Shown here: one piece after another, positions 22,748-34,815 of the stretch | Layout: each line of letters begins with the position of its first letter | Numbering within the stretch: position 1 is the stretch's first letter | Source of the DNA: Helichrysum umbraculigerum | Lineage: Eukaryota; Streptophyta; Magnoliopsida; Asterales; Asteraceae | Assembly: GCA_949592205.1 (NCBI GenBank) | Contig: CATIUR010000003.1 | Coordinates: 154,012,759 to 154,076,758 of the forward strand | Length of the DNA stretch: 64,000 nt | Direction of reading: 5' to 3' | Position numbers and translations under genes: made by a program | The notes under the pieces: model-generated | What the model was told of the DNA's origin: nothing | What the model saw: only the letters and a program-made list of their open reading frames with translations | The model's database searches: none

Positions 22748-23464
22748 GTATTTTTCTTATCACTGTTTTCTGTGAATAATATTTACTGTGCTTCAATTTG
22801 GGTTAATACTGATTTGTTAATTAAACACTGATAGTGTATTGTGTATAGTTATCACTGTTTACTACTTTTTGTATAAACAGTGGTAATAATCACTTCACCA
22901 CTGTTAGTGTATAAGTTAACATTGTATACTTGTATTTTTGTTTGCATTAACACTGCAGGTTATATTACTATGGGATGGAGTTTAATTACTGCAGGTGTAT
23001 ATGTTGGCGTTTTACTGCTTGTTGGAGTTTAGCTTTCAGAAAAAAAAAACAAAAAAAAAAAAAAACAACCACTGCTTTGTTTATATGATTTTGCTAGATC
23101 TGAAGTACTACTTGTATTAAGTTAGCACTGCCTTGGTCGGTTTGTACTGCTTGTACAAGTGAGCACTGCTAGCTTTATTATGTAAATGATGCATTTGAAA
23201 AACCAAGTGTTGCTTACCACTGATGGTTATTCTCACAATTAACACTGAACGTGTTATTCTTCTTGATTAACACTGTTTTAGTTATAATTGGGGATCTGGT
23301 CAAATTAGGGTTTACAACTGATTTAATTTCAGTACTTAACTCTCAACACTTAGGGTTTTTCATTACGCTTTCAAAATTATACACACAAACCACTGCGCTG
23401 AGTCTCATAGATTCTCAATTCTGTAAATCATCTTCGTTTCTCTTCGATTTCTTGATTTCTTATC
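22748..23464 (+). other. non-coding stretch between pol and the third ORF
   Basis: About 720 bp without a gene. The word CACTG (often AACACTG or ACCACTG) recurs roughly every 40-50 bases, as does its complement CAGTG once. A poly(A)-like run interrupted by single C lies at about 23041-23065. Sireviruses are known to have repeated motifs in this part, so a regulatory or spacer role is possible. Confidence 0.6.
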
Positions 23465-26400
23465 ATGGCATCGACTTCGTCTTCTGTTCAACTACCAATT
23501 GGAAAAGATCATAATATGATCGCTTTCTTGATGAAACCTGCTGAGGCAAACGAGTATGTGGAAATCATTCATTTCCTTCGTGCTTCACATATTCGTCATG
23601 CTCTTACAGTGGCACCCAGAATTTCTCATGAACATATCAACAATTTCTGGGTGAATGCTACGATTGAAGAGGAACAGGGTAGTAAAATAATCGTTTCAAA
23701 AGTCATGGATACACGAGTTGTAGTTACTGAAGCTACTGTTAGAGCTTCATTACAACTAGATGATGAGGCAGGTATAACCTCTTTAAATGATTCTGTTATG
23801 TATGATACTTTACGCTTGATGGGTTATGAGGGTTCTTTTGAAGTTTTTACTTTTCAGAAAACTTTGTTTTTTCATCAGTGGAGGTTTTTGATACATACAA
23901 TTTTACACTGCTTATCATCTAAAAGATCATCTTTTGAACAGTTTGGAAGCAACATTGCTTATGCAATTGCTTGTCTTGCAACTGGTCAAAGGTTTAATTT
24001 TTCAAATCTGATATTTTCTGGTATGCTTAGAAATATTGAGCAACCAAAGATTAAATTTTTGATGTATCCACGTTTTGTGCAGTTGTTCTTAAATGAACAA
24101 ATTCCTAATTTAACTGCACTTGATAAAGTTATTGGTATTGTCTCTTTTAAGCCAAAAGTTTTTGTCAATATGAAGAGAGATACTAAATTTTCTGGGAAGG
24201 TTACAGCATTATTCTTTACTATGCTTCCTGCACCTTCCACCACAGCATCAGTAACACCAACTGAAGCTGAACCAGCTACTAATAGAATGGTTCCACCCAC
24301 CACTTATCAACCCACAGTAGCTAGGGGTAATAAAAGAAAACAAGGGACCACAACAGCTAAATCTACTAGAGCCAAAAAGGCTAGAAAACAGGCATCTGAG
24401 GCTGCTGCTGCTCAGGTGTCTCAGTCAAATGATTCATCACAGCAGATGATCAATGAGGAGGAGGTTGATCATTCTGAGAGGGCTGCTTCTACTGCTTCTA
24501 GCCCACTGGCAGAGCAGGACAGAAGTAACATAAATAAGACCCAATCAGAGGCAACACAAGGACATGATTCTACACCTGTAGATGATCCTAGTGGTCCCAG
24601 TACCAAGAACCAAGGGGACTTTGATGATCATGCTAGGCATGAGTCAGAGTTTGATAATGTCAATGATTCACCAAAGGATTCACATCCTGAAGGTGTTGAG
24701 GCTAGATCTAACTTAGAATTGACGAAAATGATTGATTATGTATGGTCAAAGTTTGTAGAGGAAAGGAGAAAGAATAAAGCTAAGGATGAGATTGTAGCTC
24801 AGTTGCAGAGGAGAGTGCAACAATTAGAATGGATTGTTATTAAGTGTTTGAAGAAAGGGAGAAGGTATGTAGTTCATGATACTTCTGAACCTGAGGATAC
24901 TTATCAATTTAAACAAAATGCTTTCAAAAAGGGGGAGAAGGTCTGGACAAACATGGGAGATGATGATGATGAGAAGGTTGATGAAGAAATTGAGATGGAA
25001 AGACCTGAGGATGATGAGTTTGTGCATACACCTCCAACACCAACAACAGAGCCAGAAATGAATGAGTCAGTATATGAGACAGCGGAAACAGAGATGAATG
25101 AACCAGTGGCAGAAGATAATGCATCTGAACATACTGAGGTTATTGGTTCAGTGGATCAGACTGAAGAGGTTGATTTGGGAGCTAAGACTGAGGAGCTAAA
25201 GATTGATGGTGATGATGATGAGGAAGTCAATAAACCTGAGGTAGCAGTGGAACAAGAAAAGACTGATGCTCAGCAACAAGTTGAAAAGACTAGAAAAAAG
25301 AGCATTCCAGTTAAAACTGCTAAGGTAACAGGAACGGTAAGAAGGTTGAGACACCAAAGAAAACATCTACACAACCATCTTTGCCTGGATTTCAGATCAA
25401 AGAACCTGCTGCAGCTCCTGTTCATCAGAAGAAAGATTTACCAAAGATTGATCCTAAGGATAAAGGCAAGGGAAAACTGGTTGAAGAACAAAAGAAGAAA
25501 AAGCCAAAACCAGTGCCAGTTGATGTAACTGCTCATGATACTGAATATGCACAAAGACTACATGCTGAGCTAAATGCAGAAGATTTGATAGATGTTAAAA
25601 TTGAGCCTGGTAAGTTTGTCAAAATGACTAAGGAACAGGTAGTAGAATGGGATGAGTACTTGTTGAAAGAGCAGAAGCAGGATGATATTGAGTATTTGGT
25701 TGATCAAATCAAGAAGAAGAAAGCAGAAGAGGTCAGAAAGAAAAAGGCTACAAAACCACCAACAAAAGCTCAGATGAGGAAGAACTTGATTGCAAAGTTA
25801 AAAGGTGGATATATTCCTATGAATGCTCTGAAACAGATGACTTTGGAAAGACTGCAGAATTTGTGGGAAAAGGATGATATGAATCCTGAAGTGATTGAGA
25901 GAAAAGAAAAAGAAAGGCAAGAAGCAGAAAAGGAAAAGAAAAGGGCTGAAAAAGAAAAGAAATTAAAAGAAAAGGAAGAAAAGGAAAAGAGAGAAAAGAA
26001 AGAAGCTAAGAAGAGAAGGAAAGATGAAGTTGAAAGAAAGAAGAGAGAATTGGATGAAATTCCTGATAGAGAAAGGAATGTTGATGAATTGAAGGAATTT
26101 ATTCTGTTACAACCAGTGGAATCTGAGGTAATTAATGTTGAATTGCCTGGTATAATTGATTGGTCAATTGAACAGTTTGTCAATCCTGTTAAGATTCACA
26201 AGATTAAAATTGAAAGAGCAGATGAAAATGTATCTTGGTGGAGATCTTTTAGGGATTTGATAAAGAGGATCAGTAGAACTGACTTGGTTAGAATATATGA
26301 GATTGGAATGGAGAAGAACTTGGATTTAAAGGAGTTTGATAATCTGGTTGAGAAGGTTACATGGCATTGGATTAAAGCTATGTTTGAACCAGAAGAGTTT

Positions 26401-26670
26401 CCATTACAGTTTACTACTTTAAGCAAGGTCAGGAATTGGATCTATCATGCCAAACCAGGAGTACATCAGATTGTTATGGATGATGCAGTGTTTATGTGGT
26501 TGTTGACAGATAAATTTTATGATATAAATCTGAGATTTTTTATGAGCATGAGGAATGCAAGGTTACAAGCTGCAGTTTTAGATGATGTAGCTCTGGAATT
26601 AGTTTATATGGTGCTGAATCAGATTTATAAGAAGGAAGAGATAGATAGAAGGAAGAGAAGAAAAGACTGA
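23465..26670 (+). pseudogene. third ORF of the copia element (env-position ORF), one frameshift
   Basis: Two overlapping frames (23465-25528 and 25381-26670) join near 25336-25341 by a one-base shift, giving about 1,060 codons in all. The first 260 residues form a conserved domain (DHNMIAFLMKP, HIRHALTVAPRI, FWVNATIEE, FHQWRFLIHTILHCLS, IACLATGQRFNFSNLIF, FLMYPRFVQLFL). I remember this domain as very common in Asteraceae retroelements under names such as putative plant transposon protein. A Ser/Thr/Asp/Glu-rich linker follows, then a Lys/Glu-rich coiled-coil stretch (about 25900-26060) and a C-terminal folded part. I see no signal peptide and no clear membrane segment, so the position resembles an env gene but the protein does not. 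Function unknown. Confidence 0.82.
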
Positions 26671-26742
26671 CAGTTTTGAAAGAATTTTGTTAAGCTCATA
26701 ATGGAGGATTAGAAGAAACTTAATGCTGTGAAGGACAGATTA

Positions 26743-26757
26743 AGTTTAGGGGGAGAT
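26743..26757 (+). other. polypurine tract of the copia element
   Basis: Purine-rich AGTTTAGGGGGAGAT lies directly before the 3' LTR. Plus-strand DNA synthesis would start here. Confidence 0.85.
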
Positions 26758-27448
26758 TGTTGGGTCAAAACTGTTTCTGGTCTGAACTGAAGTTGTTGAT
26801 GAGAAGACAGAGTACAAAGTGTTTAAAACTGTTTATGTTGAAGGTTACAACTGTCTTTACAAAGCTACAACTGATAGAAGAAAACTGAAGAGAAGACAAG
26901 TGTTACAACTGATTGAAGATAGATTTCAACTGATAGTTATGTGTCTGTAAGTAGTTAAAACTGCTTATGTATCTGTAACTGTTAGTTATATATGTAGCAG
27001 TTAACACTGATTATATATTTGTACTTAGTCTTATATTACAATTGAAGCAATTACCACTGAATGTGTAATAGTCACAACTGTTTACTTCAGAATGGTAGTT
27101 ACAACTGTTTATGATTTTGTGATAAGTATGAGTTGGTTATGGAAGTTATTTTATTCCATATTCGTAGGAGATTGTATAGGACTCTATGCGTTATAAATAG
27201 AGATCCTTTATACCTAGATAGGTTAACGTTTTTGCGCAGCTTCAAGGTTTTCTGTAACCCTAATACATCAAGTGTATTCGTCTTATATCATTAATAAGAT
27301 TGAAGATTTCAGTATACTATTGTGTTTATCATATTAATTTATATTTGTTGATTTTCTTAATATTATTGAGTGTGATTCCGCAACTTCTCAATAATACATT
27401 GAAAGCTTATTGTATACGATTGTTTATTAAGTTAAACAGGGACTAACA
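26758..27448 (+). repeat. 3' LTR of the copia element
   Basis: 691 bp, the same length as the 5' LTR, with 8 single-base differences by eye and no gap. The MYB-like motifs and TATA box are conserved in this copy. Confidence 0.95.
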
Positions 27449-27636
27449 ATGAACATTGTTGGAAACGTCTCCACACCCAGTGCTCTTAGATACAAACAAT
27501 TTACAAAATTTGAGATACAAAATGAGGTGTAATCAATCAAATAAAGAGGTAATAATATGAGAAATAAAGAAGGAACCAGTGTAATTATGTCACGTCAATT
27601 TATAACTTTCTTTTGTATAAGTTGCTTGTAAGTATA

Positions 27637-30108
27637 TGTAACACCCCAGAATTTACTGTTTAATGGAAGCAAGCTTTGGGGTACTACTAATCAATAATCA
27701 AAACACACAAGGCATATAATGAACGACTCTATATGCATCGTTTTACTGATACATTGATAATATAAGGTTTTACAATGTATAACGTTTACAAAAGCCCAAT
27801 AATTACAATGTTTAGAGATTATGTGGCATAACTAGGTTACAAAATGTAGTAATGTAAAATAATCTTCTGCTGTGCATGCTGACTCGAGCTATGGGCATCC
27901 TGAATGAACAGGTCTACCGTTGTTGCGTACCTGAGAACACATGCTAAAAGGGTCAGCTAACGCTGGTGAGCTCACAGGTTTGCATATAAATATGTAAGTA
28001 AGTTGTGAACCACAAGAATTGGTAATAAGCGTTTGAAATGAATCAAATAAGGTATATGTCTGCCATGAGGTCATAGTCTGCGCTTAACGTGGGTGTCAGG
28101 ATCACAATAAAGTGCCCGATCGTGGGTGCCTCCGGGCGAGTGTCTAATCCACACTCGTATGAACAAATGATAATGCGTCCGTTTGACCAGTCAGTGATTG
28201 CTGACCCGGACGGGGATTGTCAATCCCATATGGTACCATACACTAACATTCGCGCTACATAAAGTATTACCAGAACTATGAACGTAGAGGACTTAAAACT
28301 GATTAGAAAACAGCTCATGCAGGATATAGCGAGTTTTGTACTCGTGTTCACATGTAAAACAAGGTAAAGCATGTATTCCTAACCCTGGGTTTGAAAACAG
28401 TAAAAAGAGGGGCTATGAGACTCACCTGAGTCTGAATAATTGCGATGAAGCAAATGTGGTGAAGTAAAATGGGGTGTCCGAATACTGTAACCTGCCGGGC
28501 GTTTATAACGCGCAAGGTTAAATAAAATAAGTAGGTATCTTAAAAGATAACCTAGGCTAGTTGTTCATCCAACTAGTTTGTGCAAATGATTTGATTTAAT
28601 AAGTTTGAGTGTTTGAAAATGTGTACGGCCCGTTGGTGATTGTTTGTAACAATAATCTCAATCATTATCATTATGTTTTTGAAGTGTTATACTTAAGAGT
28701 ATATCCCAAGGTGTTTTAGAAGTCGTATCGTATGAGTATTTGAGGTTGCACAAGTTCGACACTTAGTATAAAAATAGTTTGTTAACTTTCTGTTTTTAGC
28801 GTCACTTATAGCGACACTTAGGATTTAGGCGACACTCAGGAAGTGTCGCATGAAATAACAAATTCTGATTTAGTGGCGTCACTTGTGGAAGTGATGCATA
28901 GAGGGCAGCACTTAAGGATGTGTCGGGTGTAAGTGTCAGTATAAGGGTCATGAGTCACTAAGGGCTAGTGTCGTATGAAATCAGATTTCGATTATAGGCG
29001 TCACTTAGGCAAGTGACGCTAGAAGTGTCGGTTTGGAGTGACGGATATTGAATTTGCGACACTTAGGCAAGTGTCGGGAAAAAGAGGTTTTTAGCGGCAC
29101 TTAGGCAAGTGACGCAAAATTAGGGCTTTTAGCGACACTCAGTGCGTCACTTAAGTGACGCATTAAGTGACGCTACGCTGCACGGGTCCGTGCGACACTT
29201 ACATCTGTTGGCCGGAATTTGAGACGAAAACGAGTTTTCCGGCCACCGTTCGGTCCAAATCTTTTACCCAACCCACATTTGGACATTTTAAGTTTATATA
29301 AACAACCAACTAGTAAAAATGTATAAAATCAAAGAGTTTCGTGATTTGTCGGAAATCTTACAAGTTAACGCCGGGAAATTCTGAAAAGATGGGATTGTAG
29401 ATCGTAACGTGGTGGTTCTTTTTCTCCAAACGAGCAAAGCGATCCGAGGCATTTTGGTGGTAGTATTTGGTGATTTAATGAGGTGGTGGTGAGATGGTGA
29501 TGTAGAGAGAAAAGGGAAAGAGAAAGAGAGTGGAAGAAGAAGAAATGAAGAAAGAGAAAAGGGAGGTGGGGGTTTTGAGTGGAAGCCCCCATCTTCGTTC
29601 CCCGTTATTGCGCTCCGTGCGGTGTTCTTTTTCCCTTTCGTTTAAACGCTTAAATAATTATTTAAAACATTTAATTATACGTTTTAAAATACGAATGATT
29701 TCTCGATATTTTGGTCGAACTATTTCATCAGATACTTTATAATTGCGTTAAAATATATAACTTAAACTTGTTTTGTTTTGTTTTGTTCGCGCGTTTAATA
29801 ATTTAATCGCGTAGACTGTTATTTGTACGATACGAATTTGAATTGAAATATTATCAAAATAATATTTTGGATATAATAGTGTTATTAAATAATAATATAT
29901 TATTTAATAAAATTGTTCACCAACGTCCGTATTAAATTGAACCGAATTACATTCGATTTGGGATGCATACGATTTAATCAAATCGCATAATTGTATATAT
30001 TCACAATATATATTAATTGATACACAAATTAGCCTTACACCGAACTAATTACATGTATTACAAAATGATTAGGACCTAATGACGAGTCCTAATTTGGCGG
30101 GTGTTACA
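27637..30108 (-). repeat. 3' LTR of the outer gypsy element, 2,472 bp
   Basis: On the minus strand, TGTAACACCCGCC to GGGGTGTTACA. It is preceded by a purine tract (AACAAGGGGAGAA, 30109-30121). A hairpin-motif array lies at 28799-29205. The 61-residue ORF at 27889-28074 also occurs in the other LTR, but only because the LTRs are copies; it is not a supported gene. Confidence 0.93.
28799..29205. repeat. array of GCGACACTT / AAGTGTCGC and GCGTCACTT / AAGTGACGC motifs in the LTR
   Basis: About 400 bp with some twenty copies of these words in both orientations. Several are arranged as perfect short inverted repeats with a four-base GGCA-containing loop (for example GCGTCACTT-N4-AAGTGACGC near 28998). 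It is repeated almost unchanged in the other LTR at about 39310-39730. Adjacent is a block with GAAAACGAGTTTTC (29225-29238) shared with the LTR fragment at 6507-7760. Confidence 0.8.
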
Positions 30109-30142
30109 TTCTCCCCTTGTTAAGAGAATTTCGTCCCGAAAT

Positions 30143-33100
30143 TTAAGTCTGTGTAGTCGTGTGAGTGGAGTCGGAGAAAAGTTGTGGATATTTGAGTCGC
30201 ATCTGATCCTCTCGTTCCCAGGTGAATTCCGGACCACGCCGCGAATTCCACCGGATCTTGACGATAGGAATACGACTTCGTTTAAGCTGTTTGATTTCGC
30301 GGTCCATGATCTCCACTTGGGTTTCAACAAAATGGAGTTTGTCATCGATTTGAATTTCCTCGAGAGGAATGATGAGTGTTTCGTCGGATAGACATTTCTT
30401 TAAGTTAGAAATGTGGAATGTAGGGGGTACGCTACTGAGCTCGTCTGGGAGTTGTAATCGATATGCCACCCGACCAACCCTTTCGAGGATTTCAAAAGGT
30501 CCGATATACCTGGGGTTCAGTTTTCCGTGTTTACCGAAATGGATGACGCCTTTCCAAGGCGATACTTTGAGTAGTACTCGGTCTCCAACCTGGAACTCGA
30601 GCTGTTTGAGTCTCACGTCAGCATAGCTTTTCTGACGATCACGTGCGGCTTTCAGTCGTTGTTGGATTCCAACGATTTTCTCTGTAGTTTCGTGAATAAT
30701 TTCGGGGCCAGTGAGTTGGCTGTCTCCCACTTCGGTCCAACATATGGGTGATCGGCACTTACGACCGTAAAGTGCCTCGAACGGTGCAGCTCCAATACTG
30801 GCATGGTAGCTGTTGTTGTATGAGAATTCACACAACGGCAAGTGATGTTCCCAATTGATACCGAAATCAACTACGCAGGCTCATAGCATGTCTTCCGGTG
30901 TTTGAATTGTTCGTTCACTTTGGCCATCGGTTTGTGGATGATAAGCGGTACTCATATCGAGGCGAGTACCCAATGATTTCTGTAATGATTGCCAAAAGTT
31001 TGAAGTGAAACGACTATCCCTATCAGAAATAATCGAGATAGGAACGCCGTGTCGGGATACAATTTCCTTCAGGTAGATTCGGGTGAGGCGTTCCATTCTG
31101 TCAGTTTCCTTAATAGCGAGGAAATGTGCAGATTTGGTAAGACGATCGACGATTACCCAAATGGTATCGCAGCTGTTTGGGGTTTTCGGGAGTTTGGTGA
31201 TAAAGTCCATGGAGATCTGCTCCCATTTCCATTGAGGTATGTCCGGTTGTTGAAGCAAGCCGGAAGGTTTCTGATGCTCGATTTTGACTTTTGAGCATGT
31301 GAGACACTTACTGACGTAGGTGGCGATTTCAGCTTTCATGTTTGGCCACCAGTATAATCCATTGACGCCATGATACATCTTGTCTGATCCAGGATGTATA
31401 TAGTATTTGGATTTGTGGGCTTCGTCCATTACCAAGTCTCGGAGGTTCCCGAAATACGGTAACCAGATCCGGTTTGCGAAACATTTAACCCCGTTGGGTT
31501 TGGTTTCGAATTGTCTCTCCATGTTTCGCAAGGCTTCATTTTTGATATTTTCATGTTTCAAAGCTTCGAGTTGAGCAGCAAGGATTTGAGTGATAAAATC
31601 GTTGTGGATTGTAATACTGAGGGCTCGGACTCGAAGGGGTTTTGGGCGTTCCTTTCGGCTGAGGGCGTCAGCAACGACATTTGCCTTGCCAGGGTGATAT
31701 TTGATCTCGCAATCGTAATCAGTGAGCAACTCGACCCAGCGACGTTGCCTCATGTTGAGATCCTTTTGGTCGAATATGTGCTGGAGGCTTTTGTGATCAG
31801 TGAAGATCGTACATTTAGTGCCGTACATATAGTGTCTCCAGATTTTGAGTGCAAACACCACGGCTCCCAGTTCAAGATCATGCGTGGTGTAGTTCTTTTC
31901 ATGGATTTTGAGTCGCCGTGAGGCGTAGGCAATGACTTTGTCTCGTTGCATCAGCACACAACCGAGACCTTGATGAGAAGCATCGCAGTATACCACGAAG
32001 TCATCGGTGCCTTCGGGTAATGTTAGGATAGGTGCACTACAAAGTTTTTGCTTCAGAAGTTGGAATGCTGACTATTGTCTGTCAGTCCAATCGAATTTCT
32101 TTTCTTTTTGAGTAAGGGTTGTGAGAGGCTGAGCTATCTTTGAAAATTTTTCAATGAAACGTCGATAATAGCCAGCGAGACCTAAGAATTGGCGTACCTC
32201 GGTCGGCGTTGTCAGTGCTTGCCAACCTTTGATAGCCTCGATTTTTGATGGGTCAACGTGAATTCCCTGACTGTCGATCACGTGTCCAAGGAAATGTACG
32301 GTTTGCATCCAGAACTCACACTTAGAGAATTTGGCATATAGCTCTTTGTGTTTGAGAAGTTCTGGAATGGTTTTGAGGTGTTGCGCGTGTTCCTTTTCGT
32401 CGCGCGAGTAGATTAGAATGTCATCAATGAAGACAATGACAAACTTATCGAGGTATGGTTTACACACTCGGTTCATAAGGTCCATGAATACAGCCGGTGC
32501 ATTTGTTAACCCGAAGGGCATGACTTGGAACTCATAGTGCCCGTAACGAGTTCGGAAAGCAGTTTTCGGAATGTCAATGTCGTAAACTCGTAATTGATGG
32601 TACCCGGATCGTAGATCGATCTTGGAATAGAAACTTGACCCATGAAGTTGGTCAAATAGATCATCGATGCGTGGAAGTGGATAGCGGTTCTTGACAGTTA
32701 ACTTGTTTAATTCTCTGTAGTCGATGCACATGCGGAAAGAACCGTCTTTCTTTTTAACAAACAGGACCGGAGCTCCCCAGAGTGAAAAACTCTGTCTAAT
32801 GAATCCTTTGTCCAAGAGTTCCTGTAACTGAGTGGATAATTCCTGAAGTTCGGATGGGGCTAAACGGTACGGAGCTCGTACCACGGGTGCTGCTCCGGGC
32901 ACAAGATCAATTGAAAACTCGACCTGCCTAGGTGGTGGGAGGCCAGGCAAGTCTTCGGGAAAGACTTCGGGGTAGTCTCAGACAATTGGCACATCCTCGA
33001 GTCGTTTCTCTTCTGACTTCTTTTCGGTGACGTGCGCGAGGATGGCTTCATAACCCTTTCTCAAGTATTTACGGGTTTTCATGCATGATATGATGTTTAT

Positions 33101-33555
33101 TTTTGTTCCACCGGTCTCCCCTTGTATGACTAAGGTACCACCGGTGGCGAGGGGAACGCGGACAATCTTATCGAAACATACGATTTCGGCACGATGCTTA
33201 GATAGCCAATCCATGCCAATGATGATGTCAAAACTTCCAATTTCGACAGGCATGAGGTCGATGGAAAATAATTCGTCGGCGAGGTTTAAAGTACAATTGG
33301 GCATCACACTATCAGTTTCAATGAGCTTGCCGTCAGCTAACTCTACTACGTATTTAGCGTCTAATGTGACGGGTGTGATGTCAAGTAATGGGCAGAATTT
33401 ATTGGATATAAAACTTCTATCAGCACCAGTATCAAATAGAACAAAAACAGTTAAGTTGTTAAGGAGGAACGTACCCAAGACCATATTCGGGTCTTGGCGG
33501 GCATCCCTTGAGTTCAGGACAAAAGCTCTACCTTTCGCGGTGTTGACGCTTTTGT
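30143..33555 (-). pseudogene. gypsy pol (protease, RT, RNase H, integrase, chromodomain) of the outer element
   Basis: All segments share one frame on the minus strand. They are separated by stops at 32978-32980 (TGA), 32072-32074 (TAG) and 30881-30883 (TGA). Protease: LFDTGADRSFI. Reverse transcriptase: MCIDYRELNKLT, FQVMPFGLTNAP and FIDDILIYSR (catalytic Asp pair). RNase H: VVYCDASHQGLG and FTDHKSLQHIF. Integrase: HPGSDKMYH ... CLTCSK zinc domain, SMDFITKLP, SDRDSRFTSNFW and QTDGQSERT (D, D and E). The tail has FHISNLKKCL and then IVKIRWNSRRGPEFTWERED, a chromodomain-like end that may guide insertion to heterochromatin. The order (integrase last) is Ty3/gypsy. Confidence 0.92.
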
Positions 33556-34559
33556 TCTTCAGTTGCGGACATTCATTCCTGAAGTGTCCTAGATTTCCGC
33601 ACTCGAAACAGGCTCGGGGTTGGCTAGTGTTGGAGTTGGTAGTGGTGGACTTGCAGTCCTTGGCCATGTGCCCAAATCTCTGACAGTTTGAGCATTGAGT
33701 ACCGCAAGGGCCATCATGGTGGCGGCGGCACTTAGAGCAGAAGGGCTTGTTCCCAGAGTAGCCCTTTTTCAGTTCAGACCTAGAAGAGTAGGCCTTGATG
33801 GTGTCAGGTTTCTTGGATGATTGAGAGGTGTTGTTGTTTCCTAATCACTTGCGTTTGTTGTCCCCAGTTTGGTTTGAGTTATTGGGGGCAGGTGTTCCTC
33901 GGCGATTCACTTGAGCCATAAGATTATGTACCATACGAATGGAGAATGGTTGTGGGGTTGGACGCAGTGAGCAGGCCCTGAATGCGTGGGGGAAGTCCCC
34001 AGATGTAACTCTCAATCCGTTTGTATTCCGGATCTACAAGGGATGGGCACAGCAATGCCAGTTGGTTGAACATGGCAGTGTATCCGGCAATATCATTGCC
34101 TTGGGTGGTGAGGTACCAGAACTCGTGCTCCAATTGTTGGAATTCATCCCTAGGACATTACTCGTCCTTCAGCATTCGCTTCAAGTCTTCCTACGGAGTC
34201 AGATAAGCAGCATCAATGCCCACAGTCTGAGCATAGGTATTCCACCAGGTCAGCGCACCCTCCAGAAAGGTGCAGGTGGAATATTTGACCTTGCAGTCTT
34301 CCGGGCAATTGTAGATGCGGAAGACTGACTCTACTTTCTCCAACCAGCGCAATAATCCGATGGCACCCTCGGTGCCTTTGAAGTCCAGCGGTTTGCAGTT
34401 CTGAAAGTCTTTGTAGGAGAAGGGTCTGGGTGGTGGCTTGTTGACAGCCGTATCTTCACTGCCAGAATTTGGATTTCGGGTAGCCAGGGCTTGGGCTACT
34501 CTCTAGGCGATGAGTTGGGCAATTTCGGTATCGTTGAACGTATATCGTCTCGGTGGCAT
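33556..34559 (-). pseudogene. gypsy gag of the outer element
   Basis: Starts MPPRRYTFNDTEIAQ at 34559. The gag core can be read: FKGTEGAIGLLRWLE, ALTWWNTYAQTVG, CPRDEFQQLEHEFW and PEYKRIESYIWGLPPRI. Stops break it at codon 19 (TAG), before EDLKRMLKDE (TAG) and just after it (TAA). A frameshift near 33850-33920 moves the last part into the pol frame. There two CCHC knuckles are visible (CSNCQRFGHMAKDC and CFECGNLGHFRNEC). The gag-like assembly and RNA-binding functions cannot be expressed from this copy. Confidence 0.87.
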
Positions 34560-34815
34560 GTTGCTAAACAAGGAAGAGGACAAGTGAGATATTTGTATGA
34601 CATCATGATATATCACAGATGTATATGTGGTGAAATATACAATGATAGTACAGAATGATAATCATAATTCATTTAGATAATCAAGTTGGATACAAGGTAC
34701 GAGTTCCAAAAGATACAAAACATAAGGATTACAAAAGATGTCGGGAATTGTTACATCCGGTCGAATTACAATATTCTTACACAGATAGTTGAAAAGTTAC
34801 AAGATAAGGATTACA

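Larger units (their letters stand above)
15666..27448 (+). mobile_element. Ty1/copia LTR retrotransposon, Sirevirus-like, 11.78 kb
   Basis: A complete element: 691-bp LTRs, target duplication ATGAA at 15661-15665 and 27449-27453, a primer binding site for initiator tRNA-Met, gag, protease-integrase-reverse transcriptase-RNase H in copia order, a long extra ORF, and a polypurine tract. The long gag with two zinc knuckles, gag and pol sharing one frame across stops, and the ORF after pol all fit the Sirevirus (SIRE/Maximus) lineage. The LTRs differ at 8 of 691 positions by eye, so insertion was recent. The pol and third ORF are broken (see those entries), so this copy is probably not autonomous. 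Confidence 0.95.

Noticed and set aside
27889..28074. 61-residue ORF found twice (also at 36078-36263)
   Set aside because: It lies in both LTRs of one element, so its repetition is explained by LTR duplication, not coding constraint.
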